From positions 115,951,949 through 116,015,948 of the forward strand of contig JBCFYV010000012.1 in assembly GCA_039000515.1 (NCBI GenBank): DNA of 64,000 nt, given 5' to 3'. Under the pieces are notes generated by a model. It was not told where the DNA came from, searched no databases, and worked only from the letters and a program-made list of their open reading frames with translations. Shown piece by piece: positions 21,201 to 33,200 of this stretch. The translations under genes were made by a program, and so were the position numbers. The DNA is from Timema cristinae (lineage: Eukaryota; Arthropoda; Insecta; Phasmatodea; Timematidae). Each line of letters starts with the position of its first letter. Position 1 is the first letter of the stretch.

Positions 21201-24200
21201 AATGAGAATTTAGCTTCTATTGTTGAAAATATTAGACAAATATTCAATAATCACGAGCAATATTTTTGGAAGAAAGGTGATAAGCTTCATGAAATTAGGT
21301 AATGTGTTTATTTTTTTTATATTGATATCGTACAGGACCGAACTGTTCATCTAATTTAAATTTCTATAACACTAGTAAATTAGATTATAATATAATGGAC
21401 TATACACTGTAGATCATCTATGAGTGTCTTACAAGTCTTATAAAACTTACAATTGTAAAGCTTTAACCAGAACCTCTTTTCTTTTAATTAGAATCATCAA
21501 CAACTTTGAATGGTATTCAAAGCTAAACGCAGTAGATCTTGTCGGTCAAATTGGTCGTCACTTTCGGATGGGGACTATGCTGTCGCGTCACAGTGTACAG
21601 TCCCGACTCGCATCAGAAGGAGGAATGAGTTTCACCGAGTTCTGCTATCAAATATTCCAGGCTTACGATTGGCTGCAACTCTTACAGAAGTATGACTGTA
21701 GGTTCCAGGTGGGCGGAAATGACCAGATGGGCAATATCATGTCCGGCCATGATCTGATTTCCAGGCTAACTAAAACTAAAGTGTATGGTGAGTAGGAAGC
21801 ATCCTTAATGGGTGAGATGGTATGGGCATGTAATGAGGATGTTGGAGTACTTGAGATAGTAGAGTAAGCAAGGTGAGATGGTATGGTCATGTAATGAGGA
21901 TGTTAGAGTACATGAGATAGTAGAGGAAGCAAGACTGAGATGGTATGGTCATGTAATGAGGATGTTGGAGTACTTGAGATAGTAGAGGAAGCAAGACTGA
22001 GATGGTATGGACATGTAATGAGGATGTTGGAGTACATAAGATAGTAGAGGAAGCAAGACTGAGATGGTATGGGCATGTAATGAGGATGTTGGAGTACATG
22101 AGATAGTAGAGGAAGCAAGACTGAGATGTTATGGGCATGTAATGAGGATGTTGGAGTACATGAGATAGTAGAGGAAGCAAGACTGAGATGGTATGGACAT
22201 GTAATGAGGATGTTGGAGTACATAAGATAGTAGAGGAAGCAAGACTGAGATGGTATGGGCATGTAATGAGGATGTTGGAGTACATGAGATAGTAGAGGAA
22301 GCAAGACTGAGATGGTATGGACATGTAATGAGGATGTTGGAGTACATAAGATAGTAGAGGAAGCAAGACTGAGATGGTATGGGCATGTAATGAGGATGTT
22401 GGAGTACATGAGATAGTAGAGGAAGCAAGGGTGTGATGGTATGGACATGTAATGAGGATGTTGGAGTACATGAGATAGTAGAGGAAGCAAGACTGAGATG
22501 TTATGGGCATGTAATGAGGATGTTGGAGTACATGAGATAGTAGAGGAAGCAAGACTGAGATGGTATGGACATGTAATGAGGATGTTGGAGTACATAAGAT
22601 AGTAGAGGAAGCAAGACTGAGATGGTATGGGCATGTAATGAGGATGTTGGAGTACAGGAGATAGTAGAGGAAGCAAGGGTGAGATGGTATGGGCCTGTAA
22701 TGAGGATGTTGGAGTACATGAGATAGTAGAGAAAGCAAGACTGAGATGGTATGGGCATGTAATGAGGATGTTGGAGTACATGAGATAGTAGAGGAAGCAA
22801 GGGGGAGATGGTATGGTCATGTAATGAGGATGTTGGAGTACATGAGATAGTAGAGGAAGCAAGGGTGAGATGGTATGGGCAGGTAATGAGGATGTTGGAG
22901 TACATGAGATAGTAGAGAAAGCAAGACTGAGATGGTATGGGCATGTAATGAGGATGTTGGAGTACATGAGATAGTAGAGGAAGCAAGACTGAGATGGTAT
23001 GGACATGTAATGAGGATGTTGGAGTACATAAGATAGTAGAGGAAGCAAGACTGAGATGGTATGGGCATGTAATGAGGATGTTGGAGTGCATGAGATAGTA
23101 GAGGAAGCAAGGGTGAGATGGTATGGGCCTGTAATGAGGATGTTGGAGTACATGAGATAGTAGAGGAAGCAAGACTGAGATGGTATGGACATGTAATGAG
23201 GATGTTGGAGTACATAAGATAGTAGAGGAAGCAAGACTGAGATGGTATGGGCATGTAATGAGGATGTTGGAGTACATGAGATAGTAGAGGAAGCAAGGGT
23301 GAGATGGTATGGGCCTGTAATGAGGATGTTGGAGTACATGAGATAGTAGAGGAAGCAAGACTGAGATGGTATGGGCATGTAATGAGGATGTTGGAGTACA
23401 TGAGATAGTAGAGGAAGCAAGGGTGAGATGGTATGGGCCTGTAATGAGGATGTTGGAGTACATGAGATAGTAGAGGAAGCAAGACTGAGATGGTATGATC
23501 ATGTAATGAGGATGTTGGAGTACATGAGATAGTAGAGGAAGCAAGGGTGAGATGGTATGGACATGTAATGAGGATGTTAGAGTACATGAGATAATAGAGG
23601 AAGCAAGGGTGTGATGGTATGGGCATGTAATGAGGATGTTGGAGTACATGAGATAGTAGAGGAAGCAAGGGGGAGATGGTATGAGCATGTAATGAGGATG
23701 TTGGAGTACATGAGATAGTAGAGGAAGCAAGACTGAGATGGTATAGATATGTAATGAGGATGTTGGAGTACATGAGATAGTAGAGGAAGCAAGGGGGAGA
23801 TGGTATGAGCATGTAATGAGGATGTTGGAGTACATGAGATAGTAGAGGAAGCAAGACTGAGATGGTATAGATATGTAATGAGGATGTTGGAGTACATGAG
23901 ATAGTAGAGGAAGCAAGACTGAGATGGTATGGACATGTAATGAGGATGTTGGAGTACATGAGATAGTAGAGGAAGCAAGGGTGAGATGGTATGGGCAGGT
24001 AATGAGGATGTTGGAGTACATGAGATAGTAGAGGAAGCAAGACTGAGATGGTGTGAACATGTAATGAGGATGGGAAAGGAAAAGATACTAAAGAGAATGA
24101 TGATGCTGAAATATGTGGGAAAAAGACTGCAAGGGAGACAAAGAAATAGAGGGGAGAAGCAGATAACAACCAGTGTGCGACTGATAGTAGAAGAATGGAC

Positions 24201-27200
24201 GTGAGTGAAAGAGGAAGATAGAGGCATTTTAATAAACTGACCTAGGCACAAGCTGGAAACAGTTCATGATTTCTATCTGGCTTCATGTTGGACTTAGCCG
24301 TATAATTGAGTCAGGGATGAAGGAGTGTACCCACATTTGTGTGGGGCTTAAAATAAACTAATTTTATTCATTTGTGACCTGAACTTCAACCTCCCAGCTA
24401 CTGACAAACCAGACTAGGTTCGATCCTGGTCAGGTTGACTGAGGGCGTTTGTTTCTAGATAGTTTTCCACTCTCCCTTCACACAAATGCGGGTGCATTTA
24501 CTATAAATTAAACCTTCATAATCCCCTAACCCATTATTGTAATTAGGACACAGGCATATAACCTGAACGGGTAGTAATACACAGTGCTAAAAAACAACTA
24601 AACATGCTTCAACTAAACTAAGCTGCTGAAGTCTCTCTTCATCCACAAGACCTCTTTGTCTGTTTCCCAGGTCTAACTCTACCGTTGATAACTTCAGAGT
24701 CGGGCGATAAGTTTGGGAAATCCTCTGGCAGTGCGATTTGGTTGGATTCTAGAAAAACGTCCCCTTTTCAACTCTATCAGTTCTTCATAAGAGTGAAAGA
24801 TTCCGATGTTGGAAAGTTACTCAAACTGTTTTCGTTTGAGCCTCCCGGTACGATTGATGAATTTGTACAGAAACATCAGGTAAGGGTAGAGGTAATGATG
24901 CTCCGTCTTTATGGCTTGTAATTTGAAACTTGTTTATTTAATTTTAAAGAAAAAAAAATGCGTAGTAAAAAATAGTGATAGTTAAATCAAAAGAAATATT
25001 GTTGAGATGTTTTTTTAACGGTTTACTTCTATTCTGTCAAGTAAATGTGGGTACATTTCCTCAAAATTACCTTCCTCTTTCATATTTAACTAAAAATAAA
25101 CTCCGTGGTTTGAGCCCGTAGGTGAACTTTATACCGACCGAGCAGCCACCATATGTTGGTGAAGATAGAGCTAACACTTGCACACAAAGGGTGTCTCCTC
25201 GAAGGGTATATAAGCGCGAGAGACCATACCTTGGGACTCATTCGGAAAGCGGAGGGAACCCAACAACAACATCTCTGTCCATAGGTGTTAACCATACAAA
25301 AATAGCGAAGAACCCACTGAGTCAGGAAAACGTTTGTGGGGTACAGAGGGGAGCTGGACTACTACCACTATCAGCACCGCAGAAGAAGACATCTGGGCCA
25401 CCCTCCAAGAAGACGAATGTCATGTGGTTGGCACTTAAAGAATCCTTAGACCAAAGCCGCTACTTATTTATTCAAGTAGCTTGTCGTCATGAGGCTTGAG
25501 TTTGACCCCCGTTCTAAACCCATTGTTTCACTGAAAAATTCCTTAAGTGGCAAGGATTGAACTTGGGACCTCAGGATATGTGCCAGGAACTCTTACCACT
25601 AAACCACAGAGGTGTTTCATCTATACATCATTAGTGAGATTAAAATATCTATAGCCTGGACATCTAGTAAGACTCAATAGAGAGAAAAAAAATACCCTTT
25701 TTGTTTTGCCAAATTAGTGCCTAAAATGAATTTGTATTTAGCATTTTTATATGTATTTTTTTTAGCACTGATTATTACTACCCGTTCGGGTTATACGCCT
25801 ATGCACTAGTTATACTAATGGGTTCGGATTTAGGAAGGTTTTAATTGAGAGGAAATGCACCCACATTAGTGTGGAGGGAGAGTATAAATTCATTTAGTAA
25901 AAACTACCCTTGGTGCACCCAACTAGGATCGAACCTCAATCTCCCGTCTTCGGCAGTCTTGTCTAACACGAAAGTAATGTGTTAGGCGGTTAGACCACGC
26001 GACCACCAAAGCGGGTCATTCTTCTATTGGATATGAAATTAAAATATTAATGTTTGTTTTTCTTTCAGACTAAGCCTGAATTAAGGATCGCTCAGAAGAA
26101 ATTAGCCGAGCAAGTTACATTGTTGGTTCATGGAGGTACTAGCTTATTATTTCTTCAAATTAAAAATATTAGTAATAATAATTTAAATCCATTCGCCTGT
26201 GTGTTGTTTGCGAAATGTACAATTGAGGAAGGGTTTTGGAGTCAAGGTCTGTAGTAATTTTGGGTGTATTCATGGTTGGTAAAAATGTACTGACTCTCGA
26301 TTCAAAATAAAAACTTATAATATTGTAACAATACATGGTAAATATATCATTTTAATTTGTTAGAATACACTTAATATTTGTAATTTGGATTGACACATTT
26401 ATTCAAATATAAATTCACAATGCCAAAGAAGCTTTCCATGGAGTCATTTTTATTGGAGCATTTTACAGCATTATATTTGTTATTAATATATATTAGCTAT
26501 TTATGAAAGAGTTGGACAGTAGAGAAATAGAGGAGTTGGAGACGAAAGCTTTGCGTACCGACTCCAAGGCCCTGAATCGAGGTGAGGAAAGGGGCTGGGT
26601 AATGGAAGTTAATACCCAAAACACATCTGACCATTGTAATGTCAACTTCAGCGACTAAATAAACTAGTTTTTGGGTAGAGAAGGATTTGAGACAGTGATA
26701 AGGGAGGTATGGAAAGAGAGCCCTTTGTAAGACTGATATCACACAAATGATAGCATAAAGATTGAGTCACACGTTCGCTGAAAATAGAGAACAGAATCTG
26801 CCCGAGTGGTGCAGCAATTCACACGCTGTATGTTGACCCATGATGCATTGCAACGCTAACTAGAAACAGCTGATTATCATCATATTTATTTTATAGTGGA
26901 TAAACACTTTGGAAAATTCTTTCTATGTATGTTTTCAAGTTATAATGCTGTGTTGTACCACATCATCACATTAACGTGTTATTTCAAATCTCATCACAAC
27001 CGACAACGAAGCTATCTGCTCACTTCTGGCTGGAGAGCGCATGCGCACTGATTTGAAATGGCTGGTTGTGAAATTTGATTGGTTATCCTGTATAGAACAT
27101 TTCAGGCAGAGCGGACAAAGTAGAGAGTAGTTGAACTTTAGCAGAACAGCTCACACCGATCTTGTGATTGGCTTATAGCTCGTCATGTGACCCCCTTTCT

Positions 27201-30200
27201 GTTCTGCGAAAGTGTGAATCCACAGTAGGACTGTATCAAGTTTACGGCTTAGTGCAAAAATGTACCATGTACACTCAGTCTGCCCCAAAAAGTAGCAATA
27301 TTAGCTTGTTGGATTACAATTACACTATGGTACAGCTTTTAAGATAGGTCCATAGTGCGACTCTTCAAAGTATGACTGCTACCTTTCAGGGTAAACAAAG
27401 CACATATCTTCAAAAACTACTGTTTTAACTTTTTCCTATAGTAGGATGGAGATATTTCTCTTAGAGAGTTGTCCAAGGTCATCTACACCCCAGATGTAAG
27501 GGGGATTTAGCATAAACTTAAATTGTGATTAATTGCTCAGCAAATAATTATCACTACTTTATCTATTTACTATACTTCAAATTATCTAATAATGTTTGAA
27601 TAAACACTATGTTCTAATTTTCAAACTATGTTATTTTCATTGTAAAAATATTAATGCTATTGTAATTTCAAAGATTTCTTTTTCTTTAGGGTAAACTTCT
27701 TTTCACTTTTTGAGGTATTTTGTTATATTTGAAAGAAAATACAGAAAAGGTGGTTAGGAACAAATAAAAGGGAATGAATACAATATGTTTTTCATAGTGA
27801 AAAGAACACAGTTCATTCTTTACACTGCTGCCATTGGACAGAGAGGTAATGGTTGACTCTAGGGGTGGACAGGATGGTGCGGAAATGAATGGAAAAAAGG
27901 GGAGTGGGGAGTAGCTTGCCAAGGTCAACCATTTAACCATTTATGAGGGCTCGTGTGTGTGTTGTTGCCAAGCCAGCCAGGGAGTAGAGTATAAGAGGTG
28001 ATGTCAAATCTAGAGAGAACTTTTAAGAGGTTTCAAACCTAGATGATATTTTGCAGGTGCCAAACATTATGTTTTGTAGTACTTTGTTTCCCTATTCAAA
28101 TAATTAAATATAAAACACCATTTTCAAAAGAAATTACTTAATAAAATTAATTTCCATCAAAAATGTAATAAAATTATCTATTTTATTAATTGTATTATTT
28201 GATATTAATTCAAAATTTTGTTATTTAATTTTATAAAAAATGCTATTCGCGCACATTCTATTTTATTATGTTATTTTTGATTGTTTTTACTACCTTTAGC
28301 AATGGTTTTTCTTAGCACAGCATCTTATTACTCACTCAGGTTATACACCTGTGTACTAATTACTCTAGTGTGTTAGGAATGAGAAAGATTGAATTTATAG
28401 GTGTACCTGCATTTGCGTGGATAGAGTGGGAAACCATTTAGGAAAAACCAACGAGCCAAATTCAAACTAAATATCCCCATTATCGGTAGTCTAGTCTATT
28501 GCGAGAGTGGTGCTTAGACCATGAAGCCACCGAAGCGGGTTTTAATAATATTATAGCTTTAACAAGTCTTCCAATATTAGTTTAGAAATCAATATATTTT
28601 AAATCTAAAATTATTCTAAAGGGTAATTTTAAAATTTCCCATTCCCGTCCTAAATCCCGATATTTTAACTAATTTCACGTCCTGAAATAAAAAAGTCATT
28701 CCCATCCATCCCTAGTTGACTCTTAGAAAATAGACCGTTACCGTCAAATCCCCTGACTTAGGTTTCATTATATCGTAACTCACCAGGAAGGAATGTGAAA
28801 CATGAAACCTCTTCAAGGAGGAAACAAAAAAAAAAAACACAAAAGGGAGAACTAATTCTAAACCATTTCCGTTTTCTCTCTTTTGTGTTTTTTGGTTTCC
28901 TCTTTTAGGAAGCTGTGTTGTGTGTGGTATTTCCTAAATGGTTTTCCACTCTCCCTCTGCACAAATGTTTGTACATTTCCTCTATATTCAACCTTCCTTA
29001 TCCTTAACTCATTAGTATATATACCATATGCATATAGCCTGAACAGGTACTAAGACACAGTGCTAAACAAATATTAATATGAAATTAATTAATTAATATG
29101 TAATTGAATTTCAAGTCCACATGGTCTAAGGTCTCACTATCATGTTAGACTAGACGGCTGATGAAAGGAAGATTGGAGTTCGAATCCTGGTCTGATATAC
29201 AGAGGGTGGTATTTTTCAAAATGGTTTTCCACTCTCTTCTCTGCAAATGTGGATACACTTTCTCTAAATTCAACATTCCCTATTCTTAACACATTAGCAT
29301 AATTAATATATACATACATACAAACTAAACTAGTGAGACACGCTGCTAAATAAAATAATAATAATAATGATAATAATATTTAGCACCGCGTCTTACTACC
29401 CGTTCGGGTTATACGCTTTAAGTACTAATTACGCTAATGGATTAGGAATTGGGAAGGTTTAATTAGAGGAAGTGAACCCGCATTTGCGTGGAGGGAGAGT
29501 GGAAAACCATTTAGGAAACCCCCCCCCCCCCCAGTTCACCCGACCGAGATTCGAACATCGATCTCCCCGTCCTCAGCAGTCGAGCTTAACACGACAAGCG
29601 CGTTAGCCAACTACGCCACCGAGGCGGGTTAAATAAAAATAGAATTTTATGTTGTGATAATAACTTAATTTATGAGCGTAAAGTGAAATATTACAAGCAA
29701 TTGTGCAAAAAAAAAAATTATCTTAATGATTCTAGTTTATGAATAAGCACAATATAAGTATTTTTCAAGCAATAAACAATTTAACAGAAAATATTCAAAC
29801 TTTGATTCTGTTTCATATAATTAATTTGAATTCACTTTAAATTAACAAAAAAATGTACTTGGCACACTCCTAATAAACGTTCATATCTCCCTGGTTATAG
29901 TCTTTGTAATTAAATAATTTGTTGCGAGCAGAGGAAGGTCTCCATTCTGCCCTGCAATCCAGTGCTACCCTCTATGAAGGAAGCTTGGAGGCGTTGGGGA
30001 AGCTAAACACCAGTGAGCTTAGTCACTTGTTTGAAGGAGCCACGGTGTGCGAGCTGCTATTGGAACCAGGCACTACTCTTCTGGACCTGGCTCTGCGCGC
30101 CAAATGTTTCGCCACGGAGGGTGAGTTGTTGTTTATAATGTCTTTTCCTTGTAGACAAGTCATCTCTTGGATGAGGGTTGCGAAGTAGGCTTCTGAGGTT

Positions 30201-33200
30201 TTGCTAATGTTTGGGTGTTTGTGTGAAGCTTCTAAATTCTGAAGTCAGAGTTCATATCTCACTTCTGTTCAACTTTGCCACCCACAATAGTTTTCACATC
30301 TTTAAAACATTTCAAAGTAGGAACAAAACTTGATATATTATGAACCGATTTGAGGTACCTCACTAAATATGACACATTTAAACACATGATCATTTTTTAG
30401 AACAGCAACTAAACAATTTTTATCACCGACTAATGATCAAATTACATAGATACATAATCTTAGATACATTCTGATTTATTACTTATTAGCATAAAAGAAC
30501 ACAAGTCTACTTTATACATCTTTTTCTTTACCTGAATATAATTATTGGTTAGTATTTTATTTATATATTTGAGGAATTAAAGTGCACTTTCTGAACCAAC
30601 TAATTATATCGGCACATCAGAATTTTTATGACGCGAGCGAAAGGACCTACCAATTTTGCAGAGAAAGTTTTTTTTTTAACAAACCTTCCAGCATTCTTTT
30701 ACACTCCACAATCGACTTGAGAATGACGACTTTATTTCCCCTTTTAAGGAAGTTGTACAACTGGTATTTATTGCTCAAGAAAAATCTGTCGACCCTGGCT
30801 GGGTTTGAACGAATGAACATCAGTTCCTGAGTTGAGCACTTACCACCAAGGTCAACACTTATTAGTTTAATAATTAAAAGTAATGTTATGTAATGATGAC
30901 AAAAACCTTATCTTCGACTTTGCTTCGCATATTTCAAGCTTTGTTTTGTATTTTAAAAGCGACCTATGCACACCCCTGGCTAGTAGTATGGTTCAATTTG
31001 GTCTCAAGACAAAATAATATCAACTTCGACTTTGCTTTGAAAAAATTCCTGACCTCGACAATTACAAAGCTTTGCCAGTAAATACATTAACAGATAAAAA
31101 TATTCAATTTATGGTCAATTATTTCCATTATTAGCTGTTATATACATTACAAATTAATATTCTCATGAAAAAAAAAATCTGAAATAATTGAATTGCATGT
31201 TGTCATAACTGAATTTATCATAAAACTATATTTTTCAAACAATAATTGTGAACTAATTTTTTTAAAGTAATCTTAGTGCATACAATTATGTAAATAACCA
31301 CAATATAATATTTTTTCGGACATAAAACAACTAACAAAAAATATTCAAACTTTGATTCGGCTTTGAGGATATTTCGTATATTTTGATTTGAGTTTGTTTC
31401 AAATTGAAAAAGTGGACTTCACACACCCCTAGGTTATACCATTAGAAGAGACGCTGAAGAGAGAAAAAAAAGGTTGCAGGGGTTAGGATGTATGATGAGA
31501 ATTAAGGAGGTCAAAAGGCCTAATTAAGTTCCATGGAGTAAGGAGAAAGGTAGAAGACCGCAGACGAGGTGGACGCACCCACCGCAAAAGGACATGGAAG
31601 TTAAATGAGTGGACTGGAGACACGTGATACAGGGAGAACCTCGGAGAGATTGACAAGAATAAAATCGGTTTGGCAAGAGTAGCACCTAAGACCATGTAGC
31701 CACCGAAGAAGATCTAACACAGTAATGAAGTAACTACAGTATCCTCATGGCTTCCTTGGTCCTGACTGACAGCCAGTGGTGGCTCGTCACTTTAGAAGCT
31801 GGAGGGCGCAGCCTGTTTAGTACATAAATTGTTTCTAAATAATATATTTAAAAGAAGACATACATTTCGGAATATGTTTTGCTAAATATTCATTTAGTTA
31901 AACTCAAAAATGAATATCACAAACAACATGAAAAGATAAAAAAAATAAACTCACCCCAAAGATCGTGGATGTGTTGTAGAAACTCTGCAGCTGTGTAATG
32001 TGCATAAATATATAGGTATGTATGTTCAATGTCCTCACTAGATCACAACATTAATATGTAGGATACACAATATTTACATTATTTACACTTGTGAGAAATG
32101 ACTTAGAACGCAATAAACAAATAAATTATTTATATAAGAAGTCCATACGCCTCTCTTTTAAGTTAATGAACTTTTCCATAACTTTGTCGTCAAAGTCCTT
32201 CATTTGTGTGATAAGTTCCTTGTTGATGGCTACCATCGCTAGAGCATTAAGTCTGTCATTTGTTGTTGTATTCCTCAGGAAAGTCTTTATTCTTTTCAAT
32301 GTTGAAAAGCAACGTTCAGATTCAGCAGACGTCATTGGGGTTGTTATGATAATTTTTAGAAGCTTCATCACCTCACTGAAAACTGAAATAATGTTATTTT
32401 TCTCCATGAAGTTCAATAGTTGTATAGCTCCTTTAATGTCAAAGTCTGTATAAAAGTCCCAATTCAGACCGGAGTTTTTCTTTTTCTAAGAAAGGGTAGT
32501 ATTGGATTACTCGCGTGAGTTTTTCTTCCGGAAAGCAAGTAGAAAATTGTGGAAATGATTCATTACATAACAAAGAAGCTGCCTCCAAATGACCAGTAAA
32601 AGCGAATCTGTCTTTTACATTAGTTGTAATGACATCACAACTTCTTTAGCATCCCCCAATCTGGTGCTACATTCAACATTACTTTTCCTTTTTCTTGGTT
32701 GTTCAGGGAACTCTTCATTTATTTGCTTCTCTATTTCATTCACTTGCCTCCTTTCTTTCTGCAGCTCATTTTCAAAAATGCAAATGTCATTTTGCCACAT
32801 TACACTGTCCCTGTTCCTAGTTTGTAGTTGTTGGTACAATATATCCACGTGAGGTAAAATTTTGTGGAAAAGAGTTAGCCAGAACATGAAATTTGGGTCC
32901 TGAAAAGCTCTTCTATGGCTACTCGCCTCGTTAACAGTAATTTTGTTGTGCACTTTTCCTCAAGAACGTCGAAGCATTCCTACGACTTATCTTTATTTTC
33001 GTACACAACGTTAACAGTTCGAATGTTGCAGTTCCATCTTGTTGTAGCAACTCTGGGTAGTCTGACTTGTACTACTTGCTCCAAAACGTCGGATCGTAGA
33101 GATGAGTGCGAAAATAATGCGGGAATGGCAGAAAGGTTTGAGAAAAAAAACTCGAACTTTGCTGTTTGCACTGGTTGCTTTTTCCAATATCAAATTTAGC

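Larger units (their letters stand above)
27715..28922. repeat. foldback MITE split by a hAT MITE, right end cut by a SINE
   Basis: 27715-27860 and 28716-28922 are parts of the same foldback family as 5990-6640 (AGAAAAGGTGGTTAGGAACA ... TAGGTTTCATTATATCGTAA). They are interrupted by the element at 27861-28715. Confidence 0.75.

Noticed and set aside
21887..24251. Long minus-strand frames (up to 519 codons) as a repetitive membrane-protein gene
   Set aside because: They are all translations of the 62-bp minisatellite, open in every minus frame, with no start context, no splice sites and no end outside the array.
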